Positions 8,797 to 16,393 of a DNA stretch of 64,000 nucleotides are shown here, piece after piece. The position numbers and the translations under genes are program-made. The first letter of the stretch is position 1. Each line of letters begins with the position of its first letter. The notes beneath the pieces are model-generated. The model saw nothing but the letters and a program-made list of their open reading frames with translations. It was not told the DNA's origin and searched no databases. Origin of the DNA: Shinella yambaruensis (GTDB lineage: Bacteria; Pseudomonadota; Alphaproteobacteria; Rhizobiales; Rhizobiaceae). The stretch covers positions 1-64,000 of the forward strand of contig NZ_JALJCK010000005.1 in NCBI RefSeq assembly GCF_022899355.1. Direction: 5' to 3'.

Positions 8797-9292
8797 CGAG
8801 GCGATCAAGGAAGTAAACGCGATCCTGAAGTGGATCAATGTCGCTGACGACGTGAAGGACTTTTACCTGAAGGTCGGCGAGGTCGAAATCTCGCTGTCGC
8901 GGAACGAGAATTCCTCGTTCTTCGCCGACAGCAAGATCGCGAAGGAGTCCGCCGCCGCGCCGGTGCAGGCCGTCCCGGCACCCCCCGCCGTCGCGCCCGC
9001 CGTTCAGCCGGCGGCCCAGGCGCCCGCTGCCTATGAGCAGCCCGCCGAGAACGAGGTGGTCATCAAGGCTCCCATGGTCGGTACCTTCTATGCGGCGTCG
9101 AAGCCGGGCGCCCCGGCCTTCGTCAATGTCGGGGATCGTGTCAAATCCGACACCGTGCTTTGCATCGTCGAGGTCATGAAGCTCATGAACAATGTCGAAG
9201 CCAAGGTCGAGGGCGTCATCACGAAGATCCTGGTCGAGAACGAGCAGCCCGTCGAATACGGCCAGCCTCTGATGGTCATCAGGACCAACTGA
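8783..9292 (+). CDS. Biotin carboxyl carrier protein (AccB-type)
   Basis: This protein has 169 residues. An AccB-like N-terminal segment is followed by an Ala/Pro-rich linker (about residues 57-88) and the biotinyl domain. The biotinylated lysine lies in IVEVMKLMNNVEA (K133); the usual E-A-M-K is E-V-M-K here. The ATG at 8783 overlaps the carboxyltransferase stop by 14 bases, and a second ATG (8789) is also possible. It carries carboxybiotin between the biotin carboxylase and the carboxyltransferase. This is a dedicated copy, distinct from the housekeeping acetyl-CoA carboxylase carrier expected elsewhere. Confidence 0.9.
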   Translation: MPMDNEAIKEVNAILKWINVADDVKDFYLKVGEVEISLSRNENSSFFADSKIAKESAAAPVQAVPAPPAVAPAVQPAAQAPAAYEQPAENEVVIKAPMVGTFYAASKPGAPAFVNVGDRVKSDTVLCIVEVMKLMNNVEAKVEGVITKILVENEQPVEYGQPLMVIRTN

Positions 9293-9329
9293 AGGCCGTC
9301 GTAAACACACTCAACTGGAAAGAATTTGC

Positions 9330-10682
9330 ATGTCTGCGTTGATCAAAACAGTGTTGATCGCCAATCGCGGCGAGATCGCTCTTCGTATTATCCGCGCTTG
9401 TCGCGAGCTCGGCATATCGACCATCCTGGTTCACTCGGAGGCGGACGCAAATTCCTTGCCGGTACGGCTCGCCGACAAGGCCGTCTGCATCGGACCTGCG
9501 CGCTCCAATATGAGCTACCGCAACCAGCAGGCGGTTCTCGGCGCCGCCCTCTCCTTCGGTGCCGACGCCATTCATCCCGGATACGGTTTCCTTGCCGAAA
9601 ACGCGGAGTTCGCGGCCGCCTGCGAGAAGGAAGGCATCATCTTCATCGGCCCGTCCAGCAAGGTCATCCACCAGATGGGCGACAAGATCGAGGCGAAGAA
9701 GATCGCGAAGAAGGCCGGCGTGCCCACGGTTCCCGGTTCCGACGGCGCGATCACCGAGTTCGCCGAGGCGCTGAAGGTCGCCAAGGATGTCGGCTTCCCC
9801 CTGCTGATCAAGGCGGCGGCAGGCGGCGGCGGGCGCGGCATGCGCGTCGTGCGCCAGATGGAAAGCCTGGAAAGCGATCTTTCCGAAATCATGTCCGAGG
9901 CCGAAACCGCCTTCGGCGACTCCTCCGTCTACATCGAGCGCTATCTCACCAACATCCGCCACATCGAAATCCAGGTGATGTGCGACGGGGAAACCTTCCT
10001 GCATATGGGCGAGCGCGACTGCACGACCCAACGGCGAAATCAGAAGCTGATCGAGGAAGGCCCCTCTCCGGTTCTCGACGACAGGCTGCGCCAGGAACTT
10101 GCCGCCGCCGCGGTCAATCTTTGCCGCGAGGTCAAGTACACCAATGCCGGCACCATCGAATTCGTGTTCGATCTCGATGAGCGCAAGTTCTACTTCATCG
10201 AGATGAACACCCGCATCCAGGTCGAGCATCCCGTGTCGGAAATGATCACCGGGCTCGACCTCATCAAGATGCAGCTCGAAGTCGCCAGCGGCATTCCGCT
10301 TGCCATCCGGCAGGACGATATCCGTATCTCCGGCCACGCCATCGAATGCCGCATCAATGCCGAGGACCCCGAACAGAACTTCATGCCATGCCCCGGCACC
10401 GTGAAGCGCTTCCATATGCCCGGCGGCCTCGGGATTCGGATGGATACGCATATCGAGGCCGGATACGTCATTCCGCCCTTCTACGATTCCATGGTCGGCA
10501 AGCTCATCTGCTGGGGCCAGACGCGCGAGGAGGCGAGAGCCCGCATGATCGCGGCGCTTGACGAGCTCGACCTCGGGGCGATCACGACGACGGCGCCGTT
10601 CCACAAGGAAATCCTTCAGAACGAGCAGTTCGTCTCCGGCGTCTTCAACACGTCCTTCGTCGCGACGCTGCTCGGAAAATAG
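9330..10682 (+). CDS. Biotin carboxylase subunit (AccC-type)
   Basis: This is a 450-residue ATP-grasp enzyme. It starts KTVLIANRGEIALRI and has the glycine-rich ATP loop KAAAGGGGRGMR, the catalytic region FIEMNTRIQVEHPVSE and the C-terminal region GHAIECRINAEDP. Length and all core motifs match AccC/PycA. It makes carboxybiotin on the carrier protein from ATP and bicarbonate. It lies 37 bases after the carrier gene. Together the three genes encode a split biotin-dependent carboxylase like a two-subunit pyruvate or 2-oxoacid carboxylase, but with an AccB-type separate carrier. Confidence 0.93.
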   Translation: MSALIKTVLIANRGEIALRIIRACRELGISTILVHSEADANSLPVRLADKAVCIGPARSNMSYRNQQAVLGAALSFGADAIHPGYGFLAENAEFAAACEKEGIIFIGPSSKVIHQMGDKIEAKKIAKKAGVPTVPGSDGAITEFAEALKVAKDVGFPLLIKAAAGGGGRGMRVVRQMESLESDLSEIMSEAETAFGDSSVYIERYLTNIRHIEIQVMCDGETFLHMGERDCTTQRRNQKLIEEGPSPVLDDRLRQELAAAAVNLCREVKYTNAGTIEFVFDLDERKFYFIEMNTRIQVEHPVSEMITGLDLIKMQLEVASGIPLAIRQDDIRISGHAIECRINAEDPEQNFMPCPGTVKRFHMPGGLGIRMDTHIEAGYVIPPFYDSMVGKLICWGQTREEARARMIAALDELDLGAITTTAPFHKEILQNEQFVSGVFNTSFVATLLGK

Positions 10683-10778
10683 CAATCCCGGGGCAGCGGC
10701 AAGGCGCCCCGCCGCCAAACGCATGGTCCGCTGCTCCGCGGCGGACCCGGATGATACGCGTCCTGCCCGCCGAACCAC

Positions 10779-11344
10779 ATGGAAACGCGTGACACCGTCT
10801 TCATAGCAACCTTTGCCGCCATCACGGCCGCCCTCGCCGTCTTCCCGCCCATGACCCTGCCGGTCGTGGGCGTGCCGATCACGGCGCAATCTCTCGGTGC
10901 CATCCTCGCCGGCGGCGTTCTCGGTGCCAGGCGCGGCGGCCTGTCGATGATCCTTTTCCTGATCCTCGTTGCGATCGGCCTGCCGCTTCTCTCGGGAGGT
11001 CGCGGCGGCTTCGGCGCCTGCATGGGGCCGACCGGCGGCTTCCTGCTGGGATGGGTCGTCACGTCGTCGTCGGCCTCCTGGTGGAACGTCTCTGGCAACG
11101 CCTCGGCCATGTCACGGCCTTCCTCGCATCCGCGACGGGCGGGATCGTCGTGCTTTACGGGATCGGCGTTCCATGGAGCGCCGCCGTCGCCCGGATTCCG
11201 CTTTCCACGGCGCTGACGGGCTCCCTGCCGTTTCTGCCGGGTGACATCATCAAGTGCGTCATCGCCGCAACCGTCATCGTTATCGTCAGGAAATCCTATC
11301 CCATCATCACGCCGGCGGGCCGGCAGGCCTCCGCAGTTCGCTGA
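10779..11344 (+). pseudogene. bioY: Biotin transporter BioY, frameshifted
   Basis: The first part (10779 to about 11065) reads as an intact BioY N-terminus with GVPITAQSLGAILAGGVLGARRG and GACMGPTGGFLLGW. The frame then fails. The rest of BioY continues in another frame from about 11051 (VVVGLLVERLW, then SLPFLPGDIIKCVIAATVIV). The break falls in the repetitive stretch around 11055-11075 (GTCGTCACGTCGTCGTCGG) and fits loss of one base. BioY is the S-component for biotin uptake, logical beside a biotin enzyme. Either the gene is inactivated or the sequence has an error in this repeat. Confidence 0.8.
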
Positions 11345-11345
11345 G

Positions 11346-11516
11346 CTGGCGGTTTCCAGATGATGTCGTTCTCGCAAGTCCATGTTGAGAAGCAGGGGCG
11401 AACGATGCAGAACCTGTTGACGGTGGCCAGCGAACGGACCGGCGTGGATGAGGGTCAGTACCTGCATCGCGGCATCGCCGAACGCGCCTTCCGCCAGCGC
11501 TTCCAGTTGGCCAACC
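11346..11516 (+). pseudogene. Internal fragment of an IbpA-type small heat-shock protein
   Basis: Straight after the bioY stop, one frame reads AGGFQ, then HVEKQ, QNLLTVASERTG and EGQYLHRGIAERAFRQRFQL. These match the alpha-crystallin core of IbpA/HspA-type Hsp20 proteins (YLHRGIA.R.FERRFQLA). The N-terminus, the C-terminus and a start are missing. The match stops exactly where the next Hsp20 gene picks up at FDDVFRGFG in a different frame. It looks like a deletion scar between two tandem small heat-shock genes. Confidence 0.6.
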
Positions 11517-11912
11517 ATGTTCGACGATGTCTTCCGCGGCTTCGGCTCGAACCTGCCCGCGTTCAGCGGCGCTTCCGCCTTCGGCGACGGCTGGCCGAGC
11601 GTCGAGATCTCCGACGGCGAGAAGGAGATCAGGATAACCGCCGAAGTGCCCGGGCTGGAAGAGAAGGACATCGAGGTCCTGCTGAATGACGGCGTGTTGA
11701 CGCTGAAGGGCGAGAAGCGCTCCGAAACGGAAGATAAGGACAAGCGGTTCTCTGAGCGCGTCTACGGTCGCTTCGAGCGGCGCATACCGCTTGGATGCGA
11801 AATCAGGGAAGAGGAGATAGACGCCCGCTTCAAGAATGGCGTGCTCACGGTGACCCTGCCCAAGAGCGGGAAGGCGCAGTCACAGGTCAAGCGCATCGCC
11901 ATAAAAGGCTGA
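11448..11912 (+). CDS. Hsp20 small heat-shock protein, N-terminally truncated
   Basis: From FDDVFRGFG onward (ATG at 11517) the protein is a normal Hsp20 chaperone. The alpha-crystallin domain begins WPSVEISDGEKEIRITAEVPGL and ends with the conserved GVLTVTLPK motif. The frame is open back to an ATG at 11448, but these first 23 residues (Ser/Ala-rich) do not resemble the family. They overlap the IbpA fragment out of frame. The usual N-terminal arm (about 35-40 residues before LFDDVFRGF) is absent. Real translation may start at 11517. Hsp20 proteins hold unfolded proteins in the cytoplasm, and oligomerisation needs the missing arm. Confidence 0.75.
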   Translation: MRVSTCIAASPNAPSASASSWPTMFDDVFRGFGSNLPAFSGASAFGDGWPSVEISDGEKEIRITAEVPGLEEKDIEVLLNDGVLTLKGEKRSETEDKDKRFSERVYGRFERRIPLGCEIREEEIDARFKNGVLTVTLPKSGKAQSQVKRIAIKG

Positions 11913-12467
11913 CGCATGGCGGGCAGCAGAGGCGCCGTCCCCGTGTTCCGTTTTATGGACCGGGACAAGGTGCCTCGCGCCCTTTTCGCCAACCGGCGGC
12001 GGCAGAAGGTATACGATGCCGCCGCCGGCGCGCAAGGTGGTTGCCGGCCTCAAGCATCTGCTTGGCGGGAGCCAGTCTGTCGTTTGATTCCACCACGCAA
12101 CATTATCGTACCGTCAATGTGAGGTTGCATATCCGCTCGCGGGTTTGCGCACCGCTTCGCTCAGTGCCTCAACCAATGGTGCACAGCAGCCATTCCTCTC
12201 TCAGTCAGCGAACGATGATTTTTCCGGCGTAGCCACCCAAAGCCGACCATTCAGCGCGCATAAGCCGAACGGCCGCTTTGAGGAAATCTCACAAGTCTCC
12301 ATAGCGTATCGAGCGCAAAGTTCTTGAACGGATATGAAGCGACGACCTGTTTATTGCGAGCAGCCATGATTGAACCGATGGCAAAGGCAACATCGCCGGA
12401 CACCGTGAAACAGAGGACGTTCATTTCAAGATGGTCCGATCCGATTTGTGGGATCGCGACTTGCTCC
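11913..12467. other. Non-coding or decayed stretch downstream of Hsp20 and the TPP-enzyme operon
   Basis: I see no convincing gene here. Short open frames exist (for example 11916-12122 on plus) but lack family features. The stretch 12260-12340 is clearly related to 23790-23893, with a shared segment including TTGAGGAAATCT and GCGTATCGAGCGCA. That suggests remnants of the same former gene or element. Composition becomes less GC-rich from about 12100. Confidence 0.5.
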
Positions 12468-14231
12468 TCAAACCGGCCTGTCTCCCTTGGTCACTTTTAA
12501 GGTGCGATTATCGACACCCGGCAGCATCCTTGCGGGATCGCGCGTGACAACGACGTCGATAACGGAGGGCCGGCGGCGCTCCTCGTTCGCAGCGCGGATG
12601 GCCGGGCCGAGTTCCTCGGGCCGTTCGACACGGATGCCTTGGCAGCCGAAGTCCTCGGCGATCCGGGCATAGTTCATCTCCACGAGATCCGAAGACTGAT
12701 AGGCACCGTACATCGCATGCTGCAACGCCTTGATGTAGCCGGAGGCAGCGTTGTTGACGATCATCAGCGTGAACGGCGTGCCGGCCCGGCGCGCGGTTTC
12801 CAGCTCGCCGATCGTCATGTTGAACCCGCCGTCGCCGGTGATGGCGACGACCGGCTGGTCGGGCACCGCGAGCTGTGCGCCCATCGCTCCGGGAAGGCCG
12901 TAGCCGATCGAGGCAAAACCCCGGTCGGCTACGAACCTCCGGCCCGCCGCCTTGGTATCGTAGAGCAGCCCACCCCAATGGGCGGCGAAGCCGCCGTCGG
13001 CGACCAGCACGGACTCGGCCGGCATCGCCTCATTCAGCTCATGCAACATTCGGCCCATGTTGATCGGCACCTCGCTCGAAAGAAGGCGGTCGGCGGCGCC
13101 ATCCCGCCACCTGCGCATGCGTGCGGGAATCTCGGCCGCGTAGTCCGCGCGGGTGGCGCATGCCCGGACAGCTTCGCCATAGAGGGCGGCGGACAGGTCC
13201 TCCAGCGCCAGCCGCGCGTCGCCGACGAGCGCATGGTCCGTCCGGGTGGTCCGGCCGATCTCCTCCGCAAGCACCTCGACATGGATAACGGGCGCGTGGC
13301 CGTTGAAGAGCTGGAAGCGCTTGGTGGCGATCTCGCCCAGCTTGCAGCCGACGACGATCAGGCAATCGCTGGCCTCGATCAGTTCGTTGGCGATGCGCGA
13401 GTAGCGGCCGAACAGGCCGGCCGAAAGCGGGTGCGTGCAGGCGATGGCGCCCTTGCCGGAGAGCGTGTGGGCGACCGGGATCGCGTGGGCTTCGGCGAAG
13501 GCCCGCAGCGCCTCGTAGGCCTGGGAGATATGCACGCCGCCGCCGACCAGCAGGAGCGGTCGCCTCGCCGCCGCGATGACCGCAGCAGCGTGCTCGACAT
13601 CACCCGCATCGGGTCTCGACCGATAACCCGGGAACCGGGTCGTCGCCGGATCGATCCAGAAGTCGGCGACCGAATAGTCATGGACTTCGTGCGCGACGTC
13701 TTCCGGCACGTCGACCACGACGGGTCCGGGCCTGCCGGAGGTGGCGACCGCAAAGGCGCGGCGCACCGCCTCCGGCACCCGGGAGGGCCGCTCGATACGC
13801 ATCACCTCCTTGACGGCGGGACGCAGGATGTCGAGTTGCCGGGTCTCCTGCGTCATGTTCTTCCAGGAATGATCGCGGTGGGTATCGCCGACGAAGACGA
13901 CCTGGGGAATCCCGGCGTTGAAGCTCTCGACGAGCGCCGTCACAAGGTTGGTGGCGCCCGGCCCCAGCGTCGCATCGCACACGCCCGGCCGTCCGGACAT
14001 CCGCGCCCAGGCGTCGGCGGCGAAGGCTCCGCACCGCTCGTCGTTGATCAGATGATGGCGTAACCCCTTGCGCCGGACGGCTTCGTAGAAGGGCAGAAGC
14101 TGAAACCCGCCCATGCCGAACATCGGCCCGACGTCCGCCCGTTCGAGAATTTCGGCAATCGCCTCCCCGCCCGTGAGGCGGATCGTTGCGTCGGATGTCG
14201 CTGTGGTCAGCTTTGCTTCGGTCATTGTCAT
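12468..14231 (-). CDS. TPP-dependent enzyme, acetolactate-synthase-like
   Basis: This is a 587-residue three-domain TPP enzyme. The N-terminal pyrimidine-binding domain has the catalytic glutamate in NDERCGAFAADAWAR, followed by GPGATNLVTALVESFNAG. The central domain has LLLVGGGVH. The C-terminal domain carries the TPP/Mg motif GDGGFNMTIGELETARR ending in IVNN. The family includes acetolactate synthase, sulfoacetaldehyde acetyltransferase and phosphonopyruvate/sulfopyruvate-type decarboxylases. The exact reaction is not identifiable. Start ATG 14231 overlaps the upstream stop by four bases; an ATG at 14240 is in frame too. It is the last gene of an eight-gene operon. Its neighbours suggest decarboxylation or C2 transfer of a 2-oxoacid made by an aminotransferase. 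Confidence 0.88.
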   Translation of the reverse strand: MTMTEAKLTTATSDATIRLTGGEAIAEILERADVGPMFGMGGFQLLPFYEAVRRKGLRHHLINDERCGAFAADAWARMSGRPGVCDATLGPGATNLVTALVESFNAGIPQVVFVGDTHRDHSWKNMTQETRQLDILRPAVKEVMRIERPSRVPEAVRRAFAVATSGRPGPVVVDVPEDVAHEVHDYSVADFWIDPATTRFPGYRSRPDAGDVEHAAAVIAAARRPLLLVGGGVHISQAYEALRAFAEAHAIPVAHTLSGKGAIACTHPLSAGLFGRYSRIANELIEASDCLIVVGCKLGEIATKRFQLFNGHAPVIHVEVLAEEIGRTTRTDHALVGDARLALEDLSAALYGEAVRACATRADYAAEIPARMRRWRDGAADRLLSSEVPINMGRMLHELNEAMPAESVLVADGGFAAHWGGLLYDTKAAGRRFVADRGFASIGYGLPGAMGAQLAVPDQPVVAITGDGGFNMTIGELETARRAGTPFTLMIVNNAASGYIKALQHAMYGAYQSSDLVEMNYARIAEDFGCQGIRVERPEELGPAIRAANEERRRPSVIDVVVTRDPARMLPGVDNRTLKVTKGDRPV

Positions 14232-15058
14232 GTGTCCCATGTTGGAAATTGATCAGCGGCGATGCCGGTCAGGCTGCCGATGAGATGGCGTATCCGCGTG
14301 CCGGGCTGTGCGCCGAGGGCGAGCGCTTTTTCGTTGGCAAAGGAGACGATGCCGGTTTCGTAGGTGGACCGGGCGTCGCCGATCCTGGCCGACGCGGCCT
14401 TGACACAGGCCGCGGCCACCCCCTGCCGATCCAGCACGGGCAGGCGCGCGATGCCCGCTGTGTCGATGCCGACGCCGGCGTCGTTGAAGATGGCGATCAA
14501 GGGGCGTGCCTTGATCGCGCGGTCCGCCGCCCCGGCCGGCAGCCCGCCGTGAGAGCCCGTAACGATGATGGCTCCGTTGTCGAAAGGCGTGATCGACGAT
14601 GCGCTGTCGAGGAAGACAAGGCGTCGACCGGGGCCGAGCGAGCATTCCCGGCGACGAAAGATGGCGTCACCGGTTGCCCCGGAAAGCGCCGTTGCCTGCC
14701 CTGCTCGATCGGATAGCAACGCCGCCGCATCCGCGGCCCGGCTTCCGGGGAAGATGCCCAGCGCGACGGCGGGCGCATTCGCCCGGCTGACGCGGCCGCG
14801 GGCCAGCATGTCCTGCGCATCGCCAATGCGTGCCGAACGGTAATCGATTGCGATTGCCGGAACGGACTGGTTCGCAAGAACCGTCAGCCCTTCGACCCCG
14901 GCCTCCTCCAGCCCGATGCCGGCGTCGTGACACATCAGCGAGGCTATCGCGAATGCGAGCGCATACTCGCCCGTCGCGTGGCCGCCATGTGAGCCGACCA
15001 GAACGACCCGGCCGGCATGTTCGGGACGAAGGTCCGTCACGGAGCCCAGCGTGATCAT
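14228..15058 (-). CDS. Unrecognised protein made of two homologous repeats
   Basis: This protein has 276 residues and no family I can name. It consists of two clearly related halves. Each has a GSHGG motif (VLVGSHGGHATGEYA and IVTGSHGGLPAGAAD), then a DAGIG/NDAGVG motif, then SARIGDAQDM or SARIGDARSTY, then SRANAPAVALG or SFANEKALALG. The spacing is about the same in both, so it is an internal duplication. There is no signal peptide or membrane helix. It overlaps the aminotransferase stop (ATGA, 15055-15058) and the TPP-enzyme start, so it is coupled to both. It may form a pseudo-dimer with a shared active or ligand site; its role is unknown. Confidence 0.75.
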   Translation of the reverse strand: MITLGSVTDLRPEHAGRVVLVGSHGGHATGEYALAFAIASLMCHDAGIGLEEAGVEGLTVLANQSVPAIAIDYRSARIGDAQDMLARGRVSRANAPAVALGIFPGSRAADAAALLSDRAGQATALSGATGDAIFRRRECSLGPGRRLVFLDSASSITPFDNGAIIVTGSHGGLPAGAADRAIKARPLIAIFNDAGVGIDTAGIARLPVLDRQGVAAACVKAASARIGDARSTYETGIVSFANEKALALGAQPGTRIRHLIGSLTGIAADQFPTWDT

Positions 15059-16392
15059 GCCGGAACGCTCCCATACCGCTTCAGCGCCTCGTCCAGACCG
15101 TCGAGCAGGACGTCGATCTCGCTTTCGCTGATGGTGAAGGGCGGGCTGATCTGGATGTGGTCGCCACCTTGCCCATGGTTGATGCCGGGAATGCCGGCGG
15201 CGACGAGAATCCCGTTTACGCGCATGTGGCTGACGATCTTCGCGGTGAAGCCGACCTTCGGGTCGAAAGGCCGTCGCGTCTCGCGGTCCTCGACGAACTC
15301 GACGCCCCACAGCAGACCGCGTCCCCGGATGTCGCCGATCGCCGGGTGCCGATCCGCAAGCGCACGCAATCCGGCCTCCAGATAGCGCCCGATCTCCGCG
15401 CCGCGCGTGAAGAGCCCCTCGCGGGACATGATTTCATGCACCCGGTTTCCGACGAAGCAGGCGGAGGGCGTGCCGCTGTAGGTAAGGCCGTGGACGAAGC
15501 GGCCGCTGCCGGCGGCAAAGACCTCGCGGATCTTCTCCGACACGACCATTGCCCCCAGCGGCGCATAGCCGCTACCGATCGCCTTGCCGAGCGTGACGAT
15601 ATCCGGCGCGACATCCCAGCCCGAGATCGCGAAGGGGTGGCCGGTGCGGCCGTAACCGCACAGCACCTCGTCGGCGACGAAGAGCACGTCGTAGCGGTCA
15701 CAAATTTCGCGGATGCGGCGATAATAGCCCGGATTCGGCGTGAGGCCGGCTGCCGTGGTTCCAACGATGGGTTCTGCAAAGAACGCCGCGACCGTTTCGG
15801 GTCCTTCCATCAGGATCGTGCGCTCCAGATCGTCGGCGCACGCCAGCGTGCATCGGCCCCCGCCGCATATCCTGCAACGGTATTCGTAGGGCGGGGCGAC
15901 GCGCGCCACGGGCAGGAGCAGCGGCGAATAGATCTCGCGCCAGCTGGTGCGGCCGGACAGCGACAGCGTGGCGAGCGTCACCCCGTGATAGCTGAGCCAT
16001 CTTGCGACCGCCTTGTACTTCTGGGGCTTGCCCCGCTCGACGAAATACTGGCGCGCGAGCTTCCAGGCCGATTCATTCGCTTCGGACCCGCCCGAAGTGA
16101 AGTAGACGCCGGCCATGTTGGAAGGCGCCATGGCAAGGATGCGGCCGGCAAGCTCTTCCTGCCAGGGGTGGGTGAAAGTCGCGTTGTAGACGAAGGTGAC
16201 CTTGTCCCCCGCCGCGGCCAAGGCATCCCATATCTCGGAGCGGCCGTGGCCGATGCCGACCACGCCGGCGCTTGCCGACGCATCGAGATAGCGGCGGCCG
16301 GACGCATCCTCCAGGTAGGAGCCTTCACCCCTGACGATGGACGGCGGGACCGCGTTGAGGTCGCGGTAGAAAACAGGAGAATGGTTGTGCAT
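15055..16392 (-). CDS. Class III (omega) aminotransferase
   Basis: This is a 445-residue PLP enzyme. The PLP lysine lies in DIVTLGKAIGSGYAPLGAM (K270). The acidic residue pair is in LFVADEVLCGYGRTG (D241-E242), and the phosphate-binding FTSGGSEANE is near residue 99. It carries a four-cysteine insertion (C173, C176, C181, C185), also known in part of this family. Class III enzymes transaminate omega-amines or beta/gamma-amino acids to aldehydes or oxo acids. In this operon it may feed the TPP enzyme. The stop overlaps the next gene, and the start lies two bases from the ABC ATPase stop. Confidence 0.9.
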   Translation of the reverse strand: MHNHSPVFYRDLNAVPPSIVRGEGSYLEDASGRRYLDASASAGVVGIGHGRSEIWDALAAAGDKVTFVYNATFTHPWQEELAGRILAMAPSNMAGVYFTSGGSEANESAWKLARQYFVERGKPQKYKAVARWLSYHGVTLATLSLSGRTSWREIYSPLLLPVARVAPPYEYRCRICGGGRCTLACADDLERTILMEGPETVAAFFAEPIVGTTAAGLTPNPGYYRRIREICDRYDVLFVADEVLCGYGRTGHPFAISGWDVAPDIVTLGKAIGSGYAPLGAMVVSEKIREVFAAGSGRFVHGLTYSGTPSACFVGNRVHEIMSREGLFTRGAEIGRYLEAGLRALADRHPAIGDIRGRGLLWGVEFVEDRETRRPFDPKVGFTAKIVSHMRVNGILVAAGIPGINHGQGGDHIQISPPFTISESEIDVLLDGLDEALKRYGSVPA

Positions 16393-16393
16393 G

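Noticed and set aside
11916-12122. A 68-codon frame after Hsp20
   Set aside because: No ribosome-binding site of note, no recognised motif, and it lies in a stretch with gene remnants.
15879-15941. Four-cysteine cluster in the class III aminotransferase as a novel metal site
   Set aside because: A similar cysteine-rich insertion is familiar from other members of this aminotransferase group, so it is not evidence of novelty.
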